DNA from: Solwaraspora sp. WMMA2065
Lineage (GTDB): Bacteria; Actinomycetota; Actinomycetes; Mycobacteriales; Micromonosporaceae
DNA: 64,000 bases
Assembly: GCF_030345075.1 (NCBI RefSeq)
Contig: NZ_CP128361.1
Location: 1,612,001 to 1,676,000, forward strand
Reading direction: 5' to 3'
Numbering within the stretch: the first letter of the stretch is position 1; every line of letters starts with the position of its first letter. The notes below the pieces were generated by a model that saw nothing but the letters and a program-made list of their open reading frames with translations, ran no database searches and was not told the origin of the DNA. The position numbers and the translations under genes are program-made. Positions 55,636 to 64,000 of the stretch are shown here, piece by piece.

Positions 55636-57084
55636 ATGACCACCGTAGAAGCCGAGACTCCGCCTCCCGGGGAGACGCCGCCCGAGGACGCACCCTCGTC
55701 CCCGGCCCGACCGCGGAAGACCAACTGGTTCGCCGCGTTCTGGCGCTGGCACTTCTACGGGTCGGTCCTCGTCATACCCGTACTCTTCTGCCTAGCCGTC
55801 AGTGGCATGACGTACATGTTCCGGGCAGAGGTGGACTCCCTGGCCCACCCCGGGGTACTGCAGGTGCCGGTGGCCGACGGCGCGCAGCGGGCCGAGCTGT
55901 CCGCCCAGGAAGCTGCCGTCCGCGCGGAGTTCCCGGACCGTCCCATCCTGTCCGTGCAGGACGGCACCGGCGACCGGGCGACCCTGTTCGTCGCCGGTCT
56001 GGACGACGGTGGCAGCACCAACATCTACGTCGACCCCTACACCGCCACCGTCACCGGCGAGCTCAGCCAGGACCAACTCATCTCCACCTGGGCCGAGCGC
56101 ATCCACGGCGACCTGCTCATCGGCGACGGCGGATTCGGCGACCGCATCGTCGAACTCGGTGCGTCCTGGGCCATCGTGCTGACGATCACCGGGTTCATCA
56201 TCTTCTTCCTCGGCCGCCGTGCGCGCAGTGGCGCCGAAGCCAAGGGCAAGCGCGGTGCCCGGCTGCGCAGCTACCACGCCCTCGTCGGGCTCCCCGTCGG
56301 CCTCGGCATCCTGCTGCTGGTCGTCTCCGGGCTGCCCTGGACCGGTGTGTGGGGTGCTCAGGCCCAGCAGATCGCTGTCGACTCCGGCTCCGGGCTGTGG
56401 GGCGCGGACCCAGGTGCCGAGTCGACCATCAGACAGCAGATCGAGGACGCCGACGGTCAGTCAGCACCCGCCGGGTGGGCCTCCGGCAACGCCCCGCAGG
56501 GCAGCAGCACCGGCAGCGGCACCCCGATCTCGATCGACCGCGCGATCGACGCGGCCCGGGCGCTGGGTGCCCCCGAGCCGTACCTCGTCCTGTACCCGGA
56601 GGGCGAGACCGGGGTGTTCAGCGTGATGAGCAGCCAGTGGTACGACGTCGGCAACCCCGCCGAATCCGACGTGACCCAGGAGACGACGATCCACGTCGAC
56701 CAGTACAGCGGCGACGTGGTCGGCCAGTACGGCTACGACGACTACAGCGCGATGGCGAAGGTCGTCTCGCAGGGCATCGCCCTGCACGAAGGGCGCCGCC
56801 TCGGCACCTTCAACACGATCATGTCCACGCTCTTCTGCCTCGCCGTGATCTTCATGTGCGTCACCGGACCGATGATGTGGTGGACCCGTCGGGCCACGGC
56901 CTCCGGCCTCGCCGCGCCGCGGGCGAAACTCCCCGTCTGGGGCAACTGGGTACTGCTCGCCTCGATGGTCGTACTCGGCGTCTTCCTGCCCCTGTTCGGC
57001 CTTTCCCTGCTGGTCGTCCTGGCGCTGGACCAGTTCCTCATCCGCAGGGTGCCCGCGCTGAAGTCCTTCTTCGGCACGGTCTGA
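55636..57084 (+). CDS. PepSY-associated transmembrane protein (PiuB-like)
   Basis: A 482-residue PepSY_TM protein. Helix 1 is in 'FWRWHFYGSVLVIPVLFCLAVSG', followed by an extracytoplasmic domain, a second helix after 'ISTWAERIHGDLLIGD', a third at 'YHALVGLPVGLGILLLVVSGLPW', a PepSY region 'AIDAARALGAPEPYLVLYP', and 'GIALHEGRRLG' before the last helices. The spaced His residues resemble haem- or metal-reductase-like PepSY proteins linked to iron or copper uptake. ATG 55636 follows ggggaaggg. Confidence 0.86.
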   Translation: MTTVEAETPPPGETPPEDAPSSPARPRKTNWFAAFWRWHFYGSVLVIPVLFCLAVSGMTYMFRAEVDSLAHPGVLQVPVADGAQRAELSAQEAAVRAEFPDRPILSVQDGTGDRATLFVAGLDDGGSTNIYVDPYTATVTGELSQDQLISTWAERIHGDLLIGDGGFGDRIVELGASWAIVLTITGFIIFFLGRRARSGAEAKGKRGARLRSYHALVGLPVGLGILLLVVSGLPWTGVWGAQAQQIAVDSGSGLWGADPGAESTIRQQIEDADGQSAPAGWASGNAPQGSSTGSGTPISIDRAIDAARALGAPEPYLVLYPEGETGVFSVMSSQWYDVGNPAESDVTQETTIHVDQYSGDVVGQYGYDDYSAMAKVVSQGIALHEGRRLGTFNTIMSTLFCLAVIFMCVTGPMMWWTRRATASGLAAPRAKLPVWGNWVLLASMVVLGVFLPLFGLSLLVVLALDQFLIRRVPALKSFFGTV

Positions 57085-57191
57085 GCCGAACCGGCACCCC
57101 TCAGATCGATCCGGCGCCCCAGCTGGTGCGGCCCCGGTCGCCGCCCACCCGTACTCGGGTCACGGCCACCGGGGTCCCGGGGCGAGGAACG

Positions 57192-60100
57192 CTAGTCGGC
57201 GGAGGCCAGCCGGTAGGCGTGGATCACCGTCTGGGTGAGCGTGTTGCCCTTGCGGTCCTCGGCACCGAACCGCAGCGACACGTAGCCGTCGCTGTCCGGA
57301 TGCTGGACCGTGGCCACCCAGTTGCGGCCGTCGGCTCGCACCGGCGCCGGCAGCCAGGTGGTGCCGTCGTCGTAGGAGACCTCGACCGACAACGCGTCCA
57401 GATTGACCGTGACCCCGGTCTGCCGGCGGACGGTCACCGGAATGTCGACCTGGTCGCCGGCCGGGGCGGCGCCGGCCTCGTTGACCGGCGGCGCCGGCCG
57501 GGCCACCATGACCGGCAGCCGCCGCCACTGATCGCCGTTGACCCGACCCGACTCGAAGGTCCAGGCCAGGCTCACCTCGGTGGCCAGGTCACCGGCGTCA
57601 CGGGTTGCCGACGTCTCCAGCCGGTAGTCGGCCTGGCCGGGTGGCACGACGAAATAGCCGAAGCCACCGGTCTCCCACTCCTCGACCAGCTCGCCCGCAC
57701 GGTAGAGCGCGGTGCGCTCAGTCAGTGCGACCGAACCGCCGGCGTGCCCGGCGGCGTCACCGAACAGCGGCACCTCCATAAGGATCTCGTCGCCGAGTCG
57801 GCTGGCCCAGCCGGTCGGCGACGACGTCGCCGGCATCGCCGGGCCGAACGGCGGCAGGTTCCAGATGTCGGTGCGCCGGGCACCGGCGGGGTAGGCGCGG
57901 GCCGGTGCGTACAGGAACGACACCGGTTCCAGCCAGTCGTCCTCCACCGAGTAGTTGGAGAAGTACAGGTCGGAGAACCAGGCCACCCGGTCGGTGCTGT
58001 ACCACTCGATCCGTTCGCCTGGAACGCGCACCTCGGTCAGCTCGGTGAGCGCGCCCAACTTCGGGTCGTCGAACTCGGCGACGAGCAGCCGGTCGGAGAC
58101 GTCACCGGTCGGGATGCCCCGGAAGTCCTGCCGGACCCGGGCCAGGTCACCCGCGGCGTAGTCGCGCTGGTACCCGGTGGGCAGCCGGCCGTCGAAGACC
58201 TCACTCAGCGCGTAGGCGAACGGGCTGTTCGCGTACCCGCCGTCGGGGTCCGGCTTGAACCACTGGTGGGAGATGGACGAGCTGAACCCGGGCGCCGGGT
58301 CGTCGCCGCCGAGCTGCTTCGACGACACCCCGTCGAATCCGGGGTACGCGGCACCGACGCCCGCCGGACCGCCGACGGTGTCGAAGCCGACGGTCACGTC
58401 GACGATCGCGGCCCGCGCGGCCGGTTGCGGCACGGTGGCCCGCACCGGTGCGGCCTGCCGGGCGTCCAGGGTGACAGTGGCCTCCGCAGCGACGGTGAGG
58501 CGCGGCTGGGCGAGGACGGCATTGCTGGTCGGCTCGCCCTCCTCGTCGAATTCATCGATCGTGGCGAACAGACCGTACTCGCCCTTGGGTAGTCGGGTCA
58601 CCACGGTGCCGTCCTCGTGGTACGGGAAGTCGAAGTGCGAGTTGTCCAGACCGACCAGTGCGGTCCAGTACGACTGGGCTGGTCCGCCGTCGACGTCGAT
58701 GTGCGACACGGCCACGTCGTAGCTCTCGACCTCGCGGTGCACCCCGACGGGGGTGACGACCCGGGTCTGCCCGGCGGTGGCGACCAGGTGTCCACTGTAG
58801 TAGCCGTCGACCGCGTCGGCGCTGGTGTCGGCGGTGGCGTCGACGCTGGCCGTACCGCCGGCAGGCACCTCGACCCGCGCGGCGCTGGTGGCGAACATGC
58901 CGGCCGGCACTGACGCGCCCGCCGGTCCGGTGATCTCCCAGGCCAGGTCGAGGGTGACCGGCTCGGTGCCGGTGTTGCGGTAGGTCACGGTCCGGCTGAC
59001 CGGCTCGTCGTCCTGGTGCGGCCAGAGGGCGCGGCCGTAGGAGATGCTGGCCGGCGTGGCGGTCACCGTCTGGGTGACGGCGCGGGCGACGTCGACCAGG
59101 CCGGCGCCCTGCTGGTACGCGCCGGTGCCGGGGTGTGGCGCGGCGGACCCCATCAGGGTGGACTTGAACTGCTGCGCGGTCCACTGGTGCTGTTGTTGGG
59201 CGAGCAGCGCGACGGCACCGGTGATGTGCGGCGCCGACATCGAGGTGCCCGGCGCGGAAACATGGTGCTCGTCGATCGGGACGTCGAGGGTGGTGCCCTC
59301 GGCGCGGGCGGCGACGATGTCGACACCGGGTGCGGTGATGTCGGGTTTGACAGCGTCGTCGCCGACCCGCGGGCCACGGCTGGAGAAGTCGGCCAGCGAG
59401 CCGTCGCGGTCGACCGCGCCGACGGTCAGTGCCGCGTCGGCGCTGCCGGGTGACCCGACGGTACGGTCGGCGCCGGCGTTGCCGGCGGAGATGACGAACA
59501 GGGTGCCGGTCTGCTCGGTGAGGGTGTTGACCGCCTCCTCGAGGGGGTCGATCTCGGGTCCGTCGCCGCCGCCGATGCTGATGTTGACCACCGGGACCTG
59601 TTTGTCCACGGCGAACCAGTGCATCGCGTCGATCATCGCCGAGTCGTCGCACCAGGCCGCCGGACAGACCTTCGCGGAGATGATCTTCGCGTCCGGGGCG
59701 ACGCCCCGGTACCTGCCGCCGGACGCGGCGCCGCTGCCGGCGATGATCGAAGCGACATGGGTGCCGTGGCCGGTGGTGTCGCCGTCCTCCGGCGCGTCGG
59801 TGAAGTTGCGCGTCTCGATGACGACGTCGGCCAGGTCGGGGTGTCCGGTGTCGACGCCGCTGTCCATGACGCCGACGGTGACGCCGGCGCCGGTGAATCC
59901 GGCCCGGTGGGCGGCGGGTGCACCGATCTGTGCGACGCTGCGGTCCAGCAGCATCTGCCGTTTTCCGTCCAGCCAGATCCGCTCGATACCGGTGTCGGTG
60001 CCACGGGCGGCCGGGCCGGCGGACACCGTGGTCCACAGATCGGCGATGGTGGACTTGTCGGCGGTCACCGCCGCGCCGTCGATCGCCGGCAGGTCGCGCT

Positions 60101-60560
60101 GCACGTCGAGGCCGTCAACGGCGAGCACGGCGGCGCCACGGGCGGCGACGTCGCCCCGCGCGGCGGTGACGATCAGCGGCAGGGTGTCCCGCGCGGCGTC
60201 GTGGTAGCCCCACTCGATCAACTTGGTGACGTTGAACAGTCGGCGGTCCAGCGTGCGGCGTTGAACCAGCTCGGCGGCGTCGCGTGGGACGACGTGCAGC
60301 TCCCCGTCGATCCGGTAGGTGCGGAACTGCATGCCGTCGCGACCCTCGCCCGGGCGCAGTGCAGCGGCGCCGGAACCGGTGACGGTGACCTGGTCGCCGG
60401 TGAGCAGGGTGACCGTGGCGCGCTGACCGGCCGGCGCCTGTCCGGCAGAGGTCCGACTGGCGCTGTCTCCGTCCGTCGGCGTGGCCCGGCCAGGTTGCCC
60501 CGGCCCGATCACGAGTACGGCGGCCAGTCCGGCCGCCACGAGTCTTCTCGAACGTGTCAC
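57192..60560 (-). CDS. large secreted subtilisin-like serine protease (S8)
   Basis: A 1,122-residue exported protease. Signal peptide 1-27; a propeptide-like region to about 205; the S8 domain with Asp233 in 'VGVMDSGVDTGHPD', His265 in 'GHGTHVAS' and Ser440 in 'SAPGTSMSAPH'. A C-terminal 600 residues of beta-rich domains follow. GTG 60560 is preceded by ggggagg; an in-frame TTG lies one codon earlier. It is probably cell-surface or secreted protein turnover. Confidence 0.93.
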   Translation of the reverse strand: MTRSRRLVAAGLAAVLVIGPGQPGRATPTDGDSASRTSAGQAPAGQRATVTLLTGDQVTVTGSGAAALRPGEGRDGMQFRTYRIDGELHVVPRDAAELVQRRTLDRRLFNVTKLIEWGYHDAARDTLPLIVTAARGDVAARGAAVLAVDGLDVQRDLPAIDGAAVTADKSTIADLWTTVSAGPAARGTDTGIERIWLDGKRQMLLDRSVAQIGAPAAHRAGFTGAGVTVGVMDSGVDTGHPDLADVVIETRNFTDAPEDGDTTGHGTHVASIIAGSGAASGGRYRGVAPDAKIISAKVCPAAWCDDSAMIDAMHWFAVDKQVPVVNISIGGGDGPEIDPLEEAVNTLTEQTGTLFVISAGNAGADRTVGSPGSADAALTVGAVDRDGSLADFSSRGPRVGDDAVKPDITAPGVDIVAARAEGTTLDVPIDEHHVSAPGTSMSAPHITGAVALLAQQQHQWTAQQFKSTLMGSAAPHPGTGAYQQGAGLVDVARAVTQTVTATPASISYGRALWPHQDDEPVSRTVTYRNTGTEPVTLDLAWEITGPAGASVPAGMFATSAARVEVPAGGTASVDATADTSADAVDGYYSGHLVATAGQTRVVTPVGVHREVESYDVAVSHIDVDGGPAQSYWTALVGLDNSHFDFPYHEDGTVVTRLPKGEYGLFATIDEFDEEGEPTSNAVLAQPRLTVAAEATVTLDARQAAPVRATVPQPAARAAIVDVTVGFDTVGGPAGVGAAYPGFDGVSSKQLGGDDPAPGFSSSISHQWFKPDPDGGYANSPFAYALSEVFDGRLPTGYQRDYAAGDLARVRQDFRGIPTGDVSDRLLVAEFDDPKLGALTELTEVRVPGERIEWYSTDRVAWFSDLYFSNYSVEDDWLEPVSFLYAPARAYPAGARRTDIWNLPPFGPAMPATSSPTGWASRLGDEILMEVPLFGDAAGHAGGSVALTERTALYRAGELVEEWETGGFGYFVVPPGQADYRLETSATRDAGDLATEVSLAWTFESGRVNGDQWRRLPVMVARPAPPVNEAGAAPAGDQVDIPVTVRRQTGVTVNLDALSVEVSYDDGTTWLPAPVRADGRNWVATVQHPDSDGYVSLRFGAEDRKGNTLTQTVIHAYRLASAD

Positions 60561-60948
60561 CAATACCTCCCCATTGGACGTCTGTCAGGACGTCGGGCAG
60601 ATGCGAAACGTCAGCGTTACACACCCGACGCTCAGGACAACAGGCCTGAAGATGGCTTTCTGGGTCAATCCCGGGCAATCGGCTCATTGTGCAACGGATC
60701 CGCGGTCACCCGGTCTGCCCGGCGACCAGTTCCGGTGCGATCTGCGTTCCGGCACGACCTGCGCTCCGGCACGGACCCCGCCACAGCCGCTGGGGCCGAC
60801 GTCAGCGACAACGAAACCTGGTTCTCGCAGGTCCGGCCGGGCTTGCGCGGGGTCACCGGAAGCGACGATGATCGGCGGACCAGATCCGGCCCGGCAAGTG
60901 ACGGGCGGGTTCGACAGCCCACGTCCTGATTTGAGATCATCGATTCTC
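60561..60948. other. 388-bp divergent intergenic region
   Basis: Between the divergent protease and GT-C genes. It contains the 17-bp tandem repeat at 60729-60779 and no frame with a ribosome site. A frame on the plus strand runs through it but has coding-unlike composition, so I start the next gene at GTG 60949. Confidence 0.6.
60729..60779. repeat. 17-bp imperfect tandem repeat, three units
   Basis: Units start at 60729, 60746 and 60763, each with a (G)TTCCGG- or CTCCGG-type core followed by CACGA or TGCGA. Units two and three share a 15-mer (CTGCGTTCCGGCACG, one mismatch). They lie between divergent promoters and could be a binding array or simple duplication. Confidence 0.6.
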
Positions 60949-62700
60949 GTGGAGACCGCTCAAGACCGCCCGTCCGCCCCCCGGCCCCCGCTGTGGCGGT
61001 TCCTGCGGCACGAATGGACCTTGGCCGTGCTCGGCGGACTGCTCCTCGCGGTGGTGCTGACCTGGCCCACCCTGCGACATCCCGCCAGCACCATCCCCGG
61101 CGACATCGCCGACCCCACCCTGCAGGCCTGGCAGGTGGCCTGGGGCGGGCACGCGCTGTCGACCGACCCGACCGGGCTCTGGCACTCCAACACGTTCTTC
61201 CCCGAGCGTTACACCTACGCGTACAGCGACACACTCCTCGGCTACGCACCGGCCGGGATGATCGGCTCCGGCTTCGAAGCCGCGCTGATCCGCTACAACA
61301 TCCTGTACGTGCTGCTGTACGCGTTGGCGTTCATCGGCGCGTACGCCCTGATCCGACAGCTCGGCGCGGGCCGGATGGGCGCGGCGGTGGCCGGGGTCGC
61401 GTGGGCCTTCGCCCCCTGGCGGCTGGCCCACTCCGGGCACATGAACATCCTCTCCACTGGTGGGATCGCGCTGTGTCTGGCGATGCTCGCCCGTGGCCAC
61501 GGCTGGTCGTTGCGGCACGGCTACCGCCCCGAACGGCGCAGACCGGGCTGGGCCCTCGCCGGCTGGCTGGTGGCCGCCTGGCAGATCAGCCTCGGCTTCG
61601 GCATCGGACTGCCACTGGTCTACTTCCTGCTCGCCGCCGGGATCGTCGCCGCCGGCGGCTACGGGATCTCCTGGTGGCGACACCGCCGCCGCCCACCGTT
61701 CGGCCGGCGGCTACTCGTCGCCGACGCCGTCGGCGGGGTGATCTTCGGCGCGGTCACCCTCGCGATCGCGGCGGCCTACTTCCGCGTCGTCGAGCTCAAC
61801 CCGCAGGCGGAGCGGAGCCTGGCCTGGACCGAGATGTTCTCCCCGCCGGTGGTCGGCCTGATCACCGCACCCGCCGAGTCCTGGCTGTGGGGAGAACGGC
61901 ACGCCGGCACCCGGGAGCAGATCTTCTGGCCGCCGGAGATGACGCTGCTGCCCGGGGTGACGCTGATCGCCCTGGCCGCCGCCGGCCTGATCGTCTCGTC
62001 GTTGCGGATCCGGCACCGGGTGGCGCTCGCCGCCGGAGTCATCGGCACAGCGCTGCTCGCCCTCGGCGCCACGCTCGGCGGCGACGGCGACCCCGGCTAC
62101 CTGACGCTGTCCAAGCACCTGCCGGGCTGGGACGCGCTGCGTACCCCGGGACGGATGATGATCTGGACCAGCCTGCTCCTCGCAGTGCTGGCCGCCGGAA
62201 CCCTCACGGCCGCAGCCGCCGCGCTGCGCCGGGCCACCACCGGATGGTCGCAGTGGTCCCGGCGGGCCGCCGGTGCCGTCCTGGCGATCCCCCTGGCGCT
62301 GGTGGTGGTCGAGGGGATGAACCGGACCGCTCACCCGCAGGTGCCCACCCCACCGGCTGCCTGGGACCAGCTCACCGGGCCGGTACTGGTGCTGCCCAGC
62401 GACGCCGGCGCGTTCGAGTTGAACGTAATGCTGTGGACCACCGAGGGAGATTTCCCGCAGGTTGCCAACGGCCTGGCCGGTTTCGTCCCGGCCAGCCAGG
62501 AGCAGACCCGGGCGGTCACCGCGTTCTTTCCCGACCCGGCGAGCGTCGGATACCTGCGCGACCTGGGGGTGCGTACGGTGCTGGTGATGCCGGACCGGCT
62601 GGTCGGGACGCCGTGGGACGGTGTCGCCCAACGTCCGGTCGACGGGCTGGGCATCGCCCGTGAGGAGATCGACGGTGTCCTCGTCTACCGGCTCGACTGA
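60949..62700 (+). CDS. polytopic membrane protein, GT-C glycosyltransferase-like
   Basis: A 583-residue membrane protein with about 11 hydrophobic helices. It has the GT-C-like periplasmic loop after helix 1 ('DPTLQAWQVAWGGHALSTDP', 'FFPERYTYAYSD'), including an acidic residue pair typical of polyprenyl-phosphate-sugar transferases, and a C-terminal soluble part. GTG 60949 chosen; it has no Shine-Dalgarno sequence and may be leaderless. It overlaps the GT2 gene by 26 bp, and the pair probably transfers a lipid-linked sugar across the membrane. Confidence 0.78.
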   Translation: METAQDRPSAPRPPLWRFLRHEWTLAVLGGLLLAVVLTWPTLRHPASTIPGDIADPTLQAWQVAWGGHALSTDPTGLWHSNTFFPERYTYAYSDTLLGYAPAGMIGSGFEAALIRYNILYVLLYALAFIGAYALIRQLGAGRMGAAVAGVAWAFAPWRLAHSGHMNILSTGGIALCLAMLARGHGWSLRHGYRPERRRPGWALAGWLVAAWQISLGFGIGLPLVYFLLAAGIVAAGGYGISWWRHRRRPPFGRRLLVADAVGGVIFGAVTLAIAAAYFRVVELNPQAERSLAWTEMFSPPVVGLITAPAESWLWGERHAGTREQIFWPPEMTLLPGVTLIALAAAGLIVSSLRIRHRVALAAGVIGTALLALGATLGGDGDPGYLTLSKHLPGWDALRTPGRMMIWTSLLLAVLAAGTLTAAAAALRRATTGWSQWSRRAAGAVLAIPLALVVVEGMNRTAHPQVPTPPAAWDQLTGPVLVLPSDAGAFELNVMLWTTEGDFPQVANGLAGFVPASQEQTRAVTAFFPDPASVGYLRDLGVRTVLVMPDRLVGTPWDGVAQRPVDGLGIAREEIDGVLVYRLD

Positions 62701-63748
62701 GCGTCCCGGGCCGGCCGGACCACAGGCCGAACCACCCGCGCCGGGCGGTCGGCCGCTGCGGCTGTCGGTCGTGGTGCCCTGCTTCAACGAGGACGCCTCG
62801 CTGACCCGGCTGCACACGGCGGTGACCGCCGCGGTGACCGCGCTCGACGACGTCGAGGTCGAGTACGTCTACGTCGACGACGGCAGCACCGACGGCACCT
62901 TGGCCGAGTTGCGCCGGCTGGCGGCAGCCGACCCGGCCGTCCGATATCTCGCGCTGAGCCGCAACTTCGGCAAGGAGTCGGCGATGCTCGCCGGGTTGGA
63001 CCGGGCCAGCGGGGACGCCGTCATCGTGATGGACGCCGACCTGCAACACCCTCCACGCCTGCTGCCCGATATGGTCGCCCTGTACCGGCAGGGGTACGAC
63101 CAGGTCATCGCGTGCCGCGACCGACGGGGTGACCGGTTCGTCCGTACCGTCGCGTCGCGGACGTTCTACCGGTTGATGAACCGCTGGGTGGACGTGCAAC
63201 TGCTCGACGGTGCGGGCGACTTCCGGCTGCTGTCCCGCCGGGCGGTCGACGCGCTTCGGGCCATGCCCGAGTACAACAGGTTCTCCAAGGGCCTCTACTC
63301 GTGGATCGGGTTCAACACCGTGGTGTTCGCGTACCCGAACGAGGCCCGCGCCGGTGGTGGCAGCCGCTGGAGTTTCCGGTCCCTGTTGAACTACGCGTTC
63401 GACGGGCTGCTGTCGTTCAACGACCGGCCGCTGCGGTCGGCGATCTACGCCGGTATGGGGCTCACGTTCATCGCCGTGGCGTATGCGGCCTGGGTGGTCG
63501 CGGCCGCGCTGATCCGGGGGATCGACGCCCCCGGCTACACCACGATCATCGTCAGCGTCATCGGTCTCGGCGGTATCCAGATGATGATCCTCGGCGTGAT
63601 CGGCGAGTACATCGGCCGGATCTACTACGAGACGAAGCGCCGACCCCGTTACCTGGTCATGGAGTCCGACGGGGCCGGTGGTACGCCGCAGGTGCCGACT
63701 CCCCGGCGGGAGACGACCATCCCCGGCCCGGCGGCCGACGCGGAATGA
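62675..63748 (+). CDS. GtrB/DPM-like family 2 glycosyltransferase
   Basis: A 357-residue enzyme. The GT2 domain has 'SVVVPCFNED', 'YVDDGSTDGT', the metal-binding 'MDADLQHPP', and 'GAGDFRLLSRRAV'. Two C-terminal membrane helices ('IYAGMGLTFIAVAYAAWVVAAAL' and 'TIIVSVIGLGGIQMMILGVIGEYIGRIY') mark the GtrB/YfdH type that makes polyprenyl-phosphate sugar. GTG 62675 follows gaggag. It is translationally coupled to the GT-C-like gene, a likely acceptor of its product. Confidence 0.92.
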   Translation: MSSSTGSTERPGPAGPQAEPPAPGGRPLRLSVVVPCFNEDASLTRLHTAVTAAVTALDDVEVEYVYVDDGSTDGTLAELRRLAAADPAVRYLALSRNFGKESAMLAGLDRASGDAVIVMDADLQHPPRLLPDMVALYRQGYDQVIACRDRRGDRFVRTVASRTFYRLMNRWVDVQLLDGAGDFRLLSRRAVDALRAMPEYNRFSKGLYSWIGFNTVVFAYPNEARAGGGSRWSFRSLLNYAFDGLLSFNDRPLRSAIYAGMGLTFIAVAYAAWVVAAALIRGIDAPGYTTIIVSVIGLGGIQMMILGVIGEYIGRIYYETKRRPRYLVMESDGAGGTPQVPTPRRETTIPGPAADAE

Positions 63749-64000
63749 TCCGGCGGGCGGGGTCGTTGTGCATGGTCGCGCCACGCACTCCGGCCCGCAG
63801 CCGCCGGGCGGCAGTCAGGCTCCGGGCCCGGCCGGGCAGCCCCGGTCGGTGGACCAGGTCGGGAATCGTCGGCGGGCCGGCGTGGTTGTACATGGTCACG
63901 GCGCGCAGCGGCGCACCCGCACCCCCCCTTTCGGGGCGTGCCGGAGCCGCCCACGAGCCGACGTCGCACGTCTGAGATCCCGTACCACCCGGATGACCGT
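63749..64000. other. terminal 252 bp, no supported gene
   Basis: Two imperfect copies of a 'GTGCATGGTC' / 'GTACATGGTC' motif lie near 63768 and 63888. Minus-strand frames here lack ribosome sites and recognisable motifs. A gene may begin beyond the window. Confidence 0.4.

Noticed and set aside
55431-58592. 1,053-codon plus-strand frame
   Set aside because: Runs through the PepSY gene in another frame and antisense to the subtilase; no motif or ribosome site.
63657-63899. 80-codon minus-strand gene near the window end
   Set aside because: Overlaps the glycosyltransferase 3' end, has Arg/Pro-rich shadow composition and no ribosome site.

Overview
The window reads as chromosome of a high-GC, antibiotic-type actinomycete, most likely of the Micromonosporaceae. 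This is inferred from the GC-rich third positions, GTG starts and ATGA/GTGA overlaps, a snapalysin-type protease, an EspR-like regulator, and an XRE(DUF5753)/DUF397 pair. I see no rRNA, tRNA or CRISPR array. All family names come from motif reading, not from a search.

Region 1 (0-16 kb) is metabolic. It holds an AraC regulator, an alpha/beta hydrolase and an amidase. A self-contained PTS operon follows (3.5-10.3 kb): DeoR repressor, PfkB kinase, mannitol-type EIIC, EIIB and EIIA, a zinc MDR dehydrogenase, HPr and Enzyme I. It should carry a hexitol from uptake to a ketose bisphosphate. Next are an SDR, a secreted phosphoesterase, a snapalysin, and an ArsR-SulP transporter pair with a clear palindromic operator.

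Region 2 (15.8-33.5 kb) opens with the scar of a lost sugar ABC transporter. It continues with a four-gene cassette (EspR-like XRE, ImmA/IrrE peptidase, MAB_1171c/DUF6545 membrane protein, MpaB/DUF2236 oxygenase), the methylmalonyl-CoA mutase operon mutA-mutB-meaB, a phosphoesterase with a degenerate NRPS-like adenylation protein, a CBM2-GH5 cellulase, and two ABC half-exporters with complementary defects in their ATP sites behind an iron-box-like sequence.

Region 3 (33.6-44.2 kb) holds the most unusual native operon: NrtR-type Nudix regulator, J-domain/pseudokinase protein, vWA protein and PurA-like enzyme. It is followed by three paralogous secreted proteins of unknown function (the third broken), an Nramp-like transporter without the usual metal-binding motifs, a small membrane protein and a large XRE regulator.

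Region 4 (44.4-54.7 kb) is an insertion-sequence nest that can be resolved to the base. One IS5-type copy is split by an IS66 element. An IS605/TnpB element carries an in-frame stop. A second, different IS66 sits just upstream of an XRE regulator gene. That gene is itself split by an IS3 element carrying a second IS5-type copy. Removing the insertions restores the XRE reading frame.

Region 5 (54.7-64 kb) returns to ordinary genes: DUF397, a divergent DUF5134/PepSY membrane pair, a large secreted subtilase, a polytopic GT-C-like membrane protein and a GtrB-like glycosyltransferase.
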